Assembly: GCA_002509405.1 (NCBI GenBank)
Contig: DAVO01000029.1
Span: 16,492-52,618, forward strand
Direction of reading: 5' to 3'
From: Methanomassiliicoccaceae archaeon UBA72
Lineage (GTDB): Archaea; Thermoplasmatota; Thermoplasmata; Methanomassiliicoccales; Methanomethylophilaceae
DNA: 36,127 nucleotides
Part shown: piece by piece, positions 30,774-36,127 of the stretch
Position numbering within the stretch: the first letter of the stretch is position 1
Layout: the number at the start of each line of letters is the position of its first letter
Program-made: the position numbers and the translations under genes
Notes under the pieces: generated by a model
What the model saw: only the letters and a program-made list of their open reading frames with translations
Database searches by the model: none
Told to the model about the DNA's origin: nothing

Positions 30774-31709
30774 ATGACTTATGATGTTATCATCGTCGGG
30801 GCTGGCCCTGCGGGTCTCACCGCAGGCATATACGCCAGGTCCAAGATGATGGATACGCTTATTATCGAATCTGGCCGCGTAGGCGGCCAACTTGTCAGCC
30901 TTTATCCGGAGAAGGGGGTGCACAACTTTCCCGGCTTCGAGAGCGTGCAGGCCCGCAAGCTTTCCGACCGCCTCTATGCCCAGGCAGAAAACCTGGAGTG
31001 CGAGATCAGAGAAAAAGAGAAGGTTCTCGAGATAAATGACGGCAAAGAGGACCTCGTGGTCGTTACCAACAAGGGCGAATATCACACGCTTACGGTCATT
31101 GTCGCCATAGGAATGGGCGATTTCAACCCCAGGAAGATGGATGTTCCCGGAGAGGACGAATTCTTCGGCAAAGGTGTTTCATATCTGCTGCCTGTGAAGG
31201 AAGAGCTTGTGGGTCAGAAGGTTACCATGTTCGGAGGCGGAAACAGCGCCATCGAGATGGCACTTATCGCGGACTCGGTCACCGACACCACGATCGTACA
31301 CAGAAGAGGGGAGTTCCGGGCAGACGAGATGAATGTGGTCAGCCTGGAAAAAAGCAACATCCTGAAAGTCCTGAACGCAGAGACGCTATCTTTCAACGGA
31401 AACGACAAGTTGAAATCCGTCACCGTGAAGCAGGAAAACAGGACATTCGAGATACCGACGGACCTGGCGGTGATCAACATCGGGATCAAGTCCGACCTGG
31501 GGATATTATCCAAGTGGGGATTGGAGCTTACCGGAGACGGACTGGTGAAGGTGGAGCCCGACATGTCCACGAACAGACGCGGCATATTCGCCTGCGGAGA
31601 CGTGGTGGACTATCCCGGGAAATACAAACAGATAATCACGGCTTGCGGAGAGGCCGCAAACGCCGTGCAGATGGCGTACAAATTCTCTAAGAAACCCTAC
31701 TGGGCCTGA
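30774..31709 (+). CDS. Thioredoxin-reductase-fold NAD(P)H flavoprotein lacking CxxC
   Basis: A 311-residue FAD/NAD(P)-binding reductase. FAD motif IVGAGPAGLTAGIYARS at 7-23, NAD(P)H motif FGGGNSAIEMAL at 153-164 with VHRRGEFRADE at 175-185 (the HRR...R pattern favours NADPH), and GIFACGDVVDYPGKYKQII near the C-terminus. True thioredoxin reductases have CxxC after GVSY; here that segment is GVSYLLPVKEEL (134-145) with no Cys. This matches TrxR-like ferredoxin-NADP reductases. A ferredoxin gene converges on it 44 nt downstream, which supports a ferredoxin:NADP role. A leaderless start is likely. Confidence 0.85.
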   Translation: MTYDVIIVGAGPAGLTAGIYARSKMMDTLIIESGRVGGQLVSLYPEKGVHNFPGFESVQARKLSDRLYAQAENLECEIREKEKVLEINDGKEDLVVVTNKGEYHTLTVIVAIGMGDFNPRKMDVPGEDEFFGKGVSYLLPVKEELVGQKVTMFGGGNSAIEMALIADSVTDTTIVHRRGEFRADEMNVVSLEKSNILKVLNAETLSFNGNDKLKSVTVKQENRTFEIPTDLAVINIGIKSDLGILSKWGLELTGDGLVKVEPDMSTNRRGIFACGDVVDYPGKYKQIITACGEAANAVQMAYKFSKKPYWA

Positions 31710-31725
31710 AAAGTAAACTGTTTTA

Positions 31726-31742
31726 CCGGCCTTGTCGGCCGG
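31726..31742. terminator. Hairpin between converging reductase and ferredoxin genes
   Basis: CCGGCC (31726-31731) and GGCCGG (31737-31742) pair around TTGTC, preceded by TTTT on the plus strand and followed by AATTGTTATT. It sits midway in the 44-nt gap between the two converging stops, as expected for a bidirectional terminator, although archaeal termination need not use stems. Confidence 0.4.
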
Positions 31743-31753
31743 AATTGTTATTC

Positions 31754-31921
31754 TCACTCATCGACGATTGCATCGTTGGGGCACTCGTCAACGCAGGCCC
31801 CGCAGTCCACGCAGGCATCCGGATCGATGACCGCTATATCATCTATGGCGATTGCGTCCTGAGGGCACACGTCGGCGCATGCTCCGCAGGCAGTACACTT
31901 GTCTGCTATTACTTTCGGCAT
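31754..31921 (-). CDS. 2[4Fe-4S] ferredoxin
   Basis: A 55-residue bacterial-type ferredoxin with two complete CxxCxxCxxxCP motifs: Cys9, Cys12, Cys15, Cys19 and Cys37, Cys40, Cys43, Cys47. Each cluster would be ligated by three Cys of one motif and the last Cys of the other. The start at 31921 (MPKVIADKC) is preferred over one five codons upstream because GGTGTTCAA precedes it. It is a low-potential electron carrier in the cytoplasm; the neighbouring CxxC-less reductase is its plausible partner. Confidence 0.95.
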   Translation of the reverse strand: MPKVIADKCTACGACADVCPQDAIAIDDIAVIDPDACVDCGACVDECPNDAIVDE

Positions 31922-32008
31922 TTGAACACCTACCACGGTATGAAAAAAATCCGTATTTGTACTTTGCTAGAGCAACAGAAAAATATCCCATAAAAGACAT
32001 GAGGTTTC

Positions 32009-33046
32009 ATGATTTATTTTTCCGGCACCGTAATAACAGATGACGGTGCGGTAGAAGGATATGTCAGTCTGGAGGGCGGCGCTGTCGCAGAGGTCTCAGA
32101 GGGTAAGTGCCCGGTCCAGCCTTTGGCCACGGGAATCATCGTCCCTCCAATGGTAGACGGGCACACGCACTGCGCCGATTCGGGCCTGATGGCTCCGAAG
32201 GAGATCTCCCTCTGCGAACTGGTGGGGCCCGACGGCCTCAAGGAAAGATATCTGAAGAAATCATCCCCTGAAAAAATTGCCTGCGATATGAAGTATTTTT
32301 CCAAACTGGCACGTATGAATGGGATAGGGACTTTCATAGACTTCCGCGAAGGCGGTGTCGAGGGCAGCATGCTGCTGAGAGAGGCCGTACCTGAAGCATT
32401 CATACTCGGAAGGCCGTCTTCGCCTGAGTTCGACCCTAACGAACTGGATGAAATCCTGAGGTATGCCGACGGAATACAGCTATCAGGGATTAACGATGTA
32501 CCAGCATCTTATTCTGAGGCGGTAGCCGACTATACCGTCCGTTCAGGAAAGATGTTCGCAATACATGCCAGCGAGGGCTCGAGGGAGGATATCGACTCCA
32601 TATTGGCTCTTTCTCCGTCATTCGTGGTACACATGGCCTCGGCGGAACGCTCCGACCTCATAAGATGCGCCGACGAAGATGTTCCCATAGTATCATGCCC
32701 GAGGTCCAACAGGTTTTTTGGCCTCACTCCCCCGCTGGCTATGATGAAGGAATGCAACAACACCGTCGTTCTGGGAACGGACAACGCCATGCTCTGCGCC
32801 CCAGACATGAGAGAAGAGGCCAGGGAGTACTGTTCGATCCTTGGCGACCTGAAGGTCGACCAGGAAAACCTATGGGGCGCCATGGTGTCCAACGGAAGAA
32901 AGCTATTATATGATGGGAAAAGAATCGGGCTCCGACCTGGCATGGACGCCGATATTGCGGTTCTGCCCTCCGAGGACTGGACCGCGGCAGGGATGTTAAG
33001 GAGCTCGGAACGCATACTGCGCTACAGACAGAGAAAGAAAGGGTGA
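32009..33046 (+). CDS. Amidohydrolase-superfamily metal-dependent hydrolase
   Basis: A 345-residue TIM-barrel amidohydrolase. The metal motif reads VDGHTHCADSGL at about 50-61, a conserved His lies in AIHASEGSREDID near 189, another in FVVHMASAERSDL, and the catalytic Asp in VVLGTDNAMLCAPDM near 250. The C-terminal GMDADIAVL closes the composite beta-sandwich domain. The arrangement is that of deaminase or imidazolonepropionase-like enzymes; the substrate cannot be named. GAGGT 4 nt upstream supports the ATG at 32009. It leads a run of four tightly packed genes ending with glycyl-tRNA synthetase. Confidence 0.83.
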   Translation: MIYFSGTVITDDGAVEGYVSLEGGAVAEVSEGKCPVQPLATGIIVPPMVDGHTHCADSGLMAPKEISLCELVGPDGLKERYLKKSSPEKIACDMKYFSKLARMNGIGTFIDFREGGVEGSMLLREAVPEAFILGRPSSPEFDPNELDEILRYADGIQLSGINDVPASYSEAVADYTVRSGKMFAIHASEGSREDIDSILALSPSFVVHMASAERSDLIRCADEDVPIVSCPRSNRFFGLTPPLAMMKECNNTVVLGTDNAMLCAPDMREEAREYCSILGDLKVDQENLWGAMVSNGRKLLYDGKRIGLRPGMDADIAVLPSEDWTAAGMLRSSERILRYRQRKKG

Positions 33047-33051
33047 TTGAG

Positions 33052-33495
33052 ATGGTTTTCGATAAGATACTTGTTCCTACCGACGGAAGCGAATACACAA
33101 AGGCGGCCGTGAGGAAGGCCATGGACCTCGCGAAACTCAGCAGTGGTAAAATAACCGCCCTTTACGTGATGGACCAGACGATCTTTACCAATGTCCCCAT
33201 GGACACTGCCGTCATGAACGTCTACCACACGCTTGAGAAAGAAGGCAAAAATGCGCTTCAGTTCGTCGAAGAGCTCGGAAAAGAGAGAGGGGTCAGCGTT
33301 GAGATCAAGCTGGCCGAAGGAATTCCGATAAAAGTGATACTTGAACTTTCCAAGGACTACGACGTCATTGTGATGGGCACCCTTGGAAGGACCGGTATGT
33401 CAAAACTTCTAATGGGAAGCGTGGCCGAGAGAGTGGTCAGAGCTTCCGGATGCCCCGTAATGGTGGTTAGGTCCCCTGAGGCTGATAAACAATGA
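33052..33495 (+). CDS. Universal stress protein A (UspA) family
   Basis: A 147-residue single-domain Usp. The N-terminal FDKILVPTDGSEYTKAA and the ATP-binding pattern G-x2-G-x9-GS (GTLGRTGMSKLLMGS near residue 110) are both intact, so it should be an ATP-binding Usp. A GTG at 33043 overlaps the upstream stop, but the ATG at 33052 has GGGTGATT upstream and matches the family N-terminus. Its TGA overlaps the ATG of the CBS gene, so the two are translationally coupled. Usp and CBS proteins are both adenine-nucleotide sensors. Confidence 0.9.
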   Translation: MVFDKILVPTDGSEYTKAAVRKAMDLAKLSSGKITALYVMDQTIFTNVPMDTAVMNVYHTLEKEGKNALQFVEELGKERGVSVEIKLAEGIPIKVILELSKDYDVIVMGTLGRTGMSKLLMGSVAERVVRASGCPVMVVRSPEADKQ

Positions 33496-34337
33496 GAACA
33501 GTATCTGAAATAATGACTCTGGCACCCATAGTCGCAGAGGTGCCGGGAACACGAAACGACGCAATCAACATAATGGTCAGGAACGACCTGACCGGACTTC
33601 CGGTGATCCGGGGTTCCGACGGAAAACTCGTAGGGGTGGTCTCGAGAAGGGACCTTTTCAGAAAATTCGAGGAGGACCAGCTTTCGCTGATCATGAAGAA
33701 GAACCCCATATATGTCGACAGCAAGACGCCGGTGAGCAAAGCCGCCGAGATATTCTTCAAGGAAAGAATCCACAGGCTCCCCGTTACAGAGGACGGCAAG
33801 CTCGTAGGAATAATCACCCCTACGGACCTCATGGACTCTGTCAGGGCACTCAACAGCAAGATAACGGCCGAAGAGGCGATACACACCACGTGCGTGACCG
33901 CATGGGAGCACGACCCGCTTTCCTACACCATACCGGCAATGAGGGTCAGCGACGTCCCGGCTGTTCCTGTGCTTGACGATAACGGAAAGCTCGTCGGGAT
34001 ACTGACCGACCGTGACCTGTTCAGCGACCAGTCGGGGGACCCTGAGGCGATGAAGGCGCTGGGGATCGAAGACACATCGCTTGCCGGCTACAGGAACGTG
34101 CTACCGCTGTTCTACACTGCAACGGACAAATACCTCGACCAGAAGAAAGCGGTAAGCGACTTCATGGTGAGGAACCCCATGACAGTGTACAAGAAGACCT
34201 CCATATCGGAGGTCGCCAGAATCATGAAGGCCAACGACTTCGGGCAGATACCTGTCAGAGGTTCAAAGGACGAACTGATCGGAATGGTCTACGATGTCGA
34301 TATTTTGATGGCACTGACTGGTAATTCCAATGACTAA
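33492..34337 (+). CDS. Protein with four CBS domains
   Basis: A 281-residue protein made only of CBS repeats in two Bateman pairs: about 1-60 (SEIMTLAPIVAEVPGTRNDA, then VIRGSDGKLVGVVSRRDLFR), 70-118 (IYVDSKTPVSKAAEIFF, VTEDGKLVGIITPTDLMDS), 130-180 (VSDVPAVPVLDDNGKLVGIL) and 218-276 (FMVRNPMTVYKKTSISEVAR). Such proteins bind AMP, ATP or S-adenosyl compounds and regulate a partner. The start overlaps the UspA stop as ATGA, and the last 8 nt overlap the glycyl-tRNA synthetase gene. Partner unknown; the coupling suggests UspA or the synthetase (inference). Confidence 0.88.
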   Translation: MRTVSEIMTLAPIVAEVPGTRNDAINIMVRNDLTGLPVIRGSDGKLVGVVSRRDLFRKFEEDQLSLIMKKNPIYVDSKTPVSKAAEIFFKERIHRLPVTEDGKLVGIITPTDLMDSVRALNSKITAEEAIHTTCVTAWEHDPLSYTIPAMRVSDVPAVPVLDDNGKLVGILTDRDLFSDQSGDPEAMKALGIEDTSLAGYRNVLPLFYTATDKYLDQKKAVSDFMVRNPMTVYKKTSISEVARIMKANDFGQIPVRGSKDELIGMVYDVDILMALTGNSND

Positions 34338-36042
34338 AGAAGCAGACGGGAACGAGCTTATGGCCATCTGCAAACGCAGAGGCTTCATCTGGCCTTCTTT
34401 CGAGCTCTACGGCGGCGTGGCCGGAATGTTCGACTACGGACCGCTCGGATGCACGATGAAGAACAACATACTCGAGGTATGGAGGGACATTTACAAGGGA
34501 AGGGAAGGTTTTGTGGAGATAGATTCCGAGACCGTCAACCCCGCGGAAGTGTTCAAAGCCTCGGGACATGTGGACGAATTCTCGGACTACATGACATACT
34601 GCACACAGTGCCAGCTTCCTTTCAGGGCCGACCATCTGGTGAAGAATTACTGCGAAAACCCGGACACTATGAGTCCTGCGGAGCTCGAGGGCGCTTTCTC
34701 CGAATTCGGCATCAAATGCCCGGAGTGCGGAGGTGACCTCGGCAAGGTGGAAGAGTTCAACCTCATGTTCAAGACGACCATAGGGCCCGGCTCCGCGCGC
34801 GTGGGATATCTCAGGCCGGAGACCGCCCAGGGAATATTCGTCAACTTCCAGAACCTTTACCGCTACAACAGGGAGAAGCTACCGCTGGGAGTCATCCAGA
34901 CCGGCAGGGGGTACAGGAACGAGATCTCCCCCCGCCAGGGAATGATAAGGATGAGGGAGTTCAACATGATGGAGGTCGAGCTTTTCGTCGACCCTCACGA
35001 CAAGGGCTGGTCCAGATTCCCTGAGGTAGAGGATGAGGAGCTCGTACTTGTACCCAACACCGGCGCCGATACTGTTGTGAAGACCGTCAAGCAGGCGGTA
35101 GACGAGGGCATAATCGCGAACCGCGTGCTCGCCTACTTCGTGTGTACGACCAAACAGCTCCTTCTGCGCCTGGGCATCGATGCCGACAGGCTCAGGTTCA
35201 GGCAACACCTGAAGGATGAGATGGCCCATTACGCCGCCGACTGCTGGGATGCAGAGGTTCTGCTCTCCTACGGCTGGACCGAGATCACGGGTATAGCGGA
35301 CAGGGGATGCTGGGACCTCTCCAGGCACTCGCAGTTCTCCGGTTCCGACCTTTCGCACTTCGACAGGTTCGACGAACCCAAAGAGATGACGTTCATGAAG
35401 GTCCAGGCCAACCACAGGATGCTCGGACCGGCATTCAAGGGCAGGGCCAAAGATATCGCGGCCGCCCTGGAAGCTAAGACACCGGAAGACGTCAGGGACG
35501 GGAAGATCGTTCTTAACATCGGCGGAGAGGACATCGTTCTCACCGGTGAGTACTTCGAAGTCAAAGAGGTCACCGAGAAGGTCACCGGAGAGCGCGTGGT
35601 CCCCCATGTCATAGAGCCCTCCCACGGACTGGACAGGATATTCTATTCTCTGCTGGAACATTCGTACTTCTATGACGAGAAGAGGGAATATTCCGTCCTG
35701 AGGCTGAGGCCGGAGGTTGCGCCGATAAAGGTAGGGGTGTTCCCGCTTATGGAGAAGGACGGCCTCGACGTGCTTGCCAAAGAGATATACGATAAAGTGC
35801 ACTCGACTATGACCGAGGCCTATTACGACGGCTCGGGAACCATCGGAAAGAGGTATGCCCGCATGGACGAAATAGGCACTCCGTGGTGCATAACGGTCGA
35901 CTATGAGTCTCTCGAGGGGGCCGATAAGGGCACGGTCACCATAAGGGAGAGGGACACGGGCGATCAGAAGCGCATCCCCGCAGACAAGGCTGCGGAAACA
36001 GTCCGCAGCCTGGTGGGGGGGCTCGGCTTCTCAGAACTCTAA
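34330..36042 (+). CDS. glyS: Glycyl-tRNA synthetase, class II alpha2 type
   Basis: A 570-residue homodimeric GlyRS of the archaeal/eukaryotic type. The N-terminal RRGFIWPSFELYGGVAGMFD and YGPLGCTMKNNI (motif 1 region), a zinc-ribbon-like insertion with CTQC and CPEC pairs at about 97-137, RPETAQGIFVNFQNLYRY, motif 2 GRGYRNEISPRQGMIRMREF, motif 3 in VIEPSHGLDRIFYSLLEHSY, and a C-terminal anticodon-binding domain (VAPIKVGVFPLMEKDGLDVL) are all present. The ATG lies inside the CBS gene, 8 nt overlap, with no separate ribosome site, so translation likely depends on the upstream gene. Confidence 0.96.
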   Translation: MTKEADGNELMAICKRRGFIWPSFELYGGVAGMFDYGPLGCTMKNNILEVWRDIYKGREGFVEIDSETVNPAEVFKASGHVDEFSDYMTYCTQCQLPFRADHLVKNYCENPDTMSPAELEGAFSEFGIKCPECGGDLGKVEEFNLMFKTTIGPGSARVGYLRPETAQGIFVNFQNLYRYNREKLPLGVIQTGRGYRNEISPRQGMIRMREFNMMEVELFVDPHDKGWSRFPEVEDEELVLVPNTGADTVVKTVKQAVDEGIIANRVLAYFVCTTKQLLLRLGIDADRLRFRQHLKDEMAHYAADCWDAEVLLSYGWTEITGIADRGCWDLSRHSQFSGSDLSHFDRFDEPKEMTFMKVQANHRMLGPAFKGRAKDIAAALEAKTPEDVRDGKIVLNIGGEDIVLTGEYFEVKEVTEKVTGERVVPHVIEPSHGLDRIFYSLLEHSYFYDEKREYSVLRLRPEVAPIKVGVFPLMEKDGLDVLAKEIYDKVHSTMTEAYYDGSGTIGKRYARMDEIGTPWCITVDYESLEGADKGTVTIRERDTGDQKRIPADKAAETVRSLVGGLGFSEL

Positions 36043-36069
36043 ACTTCAAAAAACCCCTTTCATATCTCT

Positions 36070-36105
36070 GCCAGCATTATGCTGGCTTGCCGAACTAAGT
36101 TTTAT
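36070..36105 (+). promoter_or_regulatory. Palindrome and TATA box for a gene beyond the right edge
   Basis: GCCAGCATTATGCTGGC (36070-36086) is a perfect palindrome around one T. Eleven or so bases later comes TTTTATAGAC, a TATA box with no gene start before the window ends. The palindrome may be an operator for the next gene or a 3' stem of the glyS mRNA, whose stop lies 28 nt upstream. Confidence 0.45.
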
Positions 36106-36127
36106 AGACATTGAACACGATGTAGAT

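Noticed and set aside
34879..35802. 307-residue minus-strand frame opposite glyS
   Set aside because: Shadow of the synthetase gene with no independent support.
1..36127. CRISPR array, integrase, transposase or toxin-antitoxin genes
   Set aside because: I looked for regularly spaced repeats and recombinase motifs on both strands and saw none.

Overview
The window is archaeal and most likely from the Thermoplasmata, close to the Methanomassiliicoccales. Evidence for this placement: a membrane-anchored archaeal LonB, Hel308, the KEOPS subunit Cgi121, archaeal NadM, the archaeal HMG-CoA synthase/thiolase/DUF35 mevalonate module, CCA-encoding tRNA genes, TATA boxes about 25 nt upstream of starts (many leaderless), and 38 readable stop codons of which none is TAG (30 TGA, 8 TAA). 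The last point fits a lineage that reads UAG as pyrrolysine. No methanogenesis gene lies in the window, so this placement is inference.

Layout. Positions 1-5767 (minus strand) hold a secreted transglutaminase-fold protein, LonB, an NAD-salvage pair (NadM, PncC) coupled to an E1-like enzyme, and purC (cut by the left edge). Hel308 (5853-8084, plus) meets the threonine genes thrB-thrC (8085-10236, minus) stop to stop. thrB diverges from the KEOPS gene cgi121 over a palindromic TATA element. At 10853-14171 (minus) an XRE-type regulator, HMG-CoA synthase, thiolase and a DUF35 Zn-ribbon/OB protein form a tight operon feeding isoprenoid lipid synthesis. A two-domain PPK2, an inositol-monophosphatase-family enzyme, an AhpD-like protein, a PAP2 phosphatase and an AcnA-type aconitase follow (14235-20347).

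Positions 20399-24437 form the odd part of the window. A tRNA-Pro(CGG) and a tRNA-Ile(GAU) face each other with their 3' ends inward. Between them lies gene-poor DNA with an alpha/beta hydrolase, a zinc-ribbon protein and a six-helix membrane protein. The membrane-protein gene is enclosed by a perfect 94-bp inverted repeat whose arms continue into diverged, foldable tails. This is the best candidate here for an undescribed mobile, invertible or RNA element.

From 24541 to the right end the window is compact: a PH-like membrane protein with an RNA-binding COG1325 protein, a CorC/CNNM transporter, a PC4-family ssDNA-binding protein with a HEAT-like zinc-ribbon partner, several small zinc or membrane proteins, a flavin-fold protein, a PAS protein, a thioredoxin-reductase-fold enzyme lacking its CxxC beside a 2[4Fe-4S] ferredoxin, and finally an overlapping run of amidohydrolase, UspA, four-CBS protein and glycyl-tRNA synthetase.

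Other points worth attention are a thiolase lacking the expected catalytic Cys and His, a transglutaminase-fold protein with Ser for Cys, a set of mutually exclusive RNA stems at 16504-16549, and several perfect palindromes placed directly upstream of TATA boxes.
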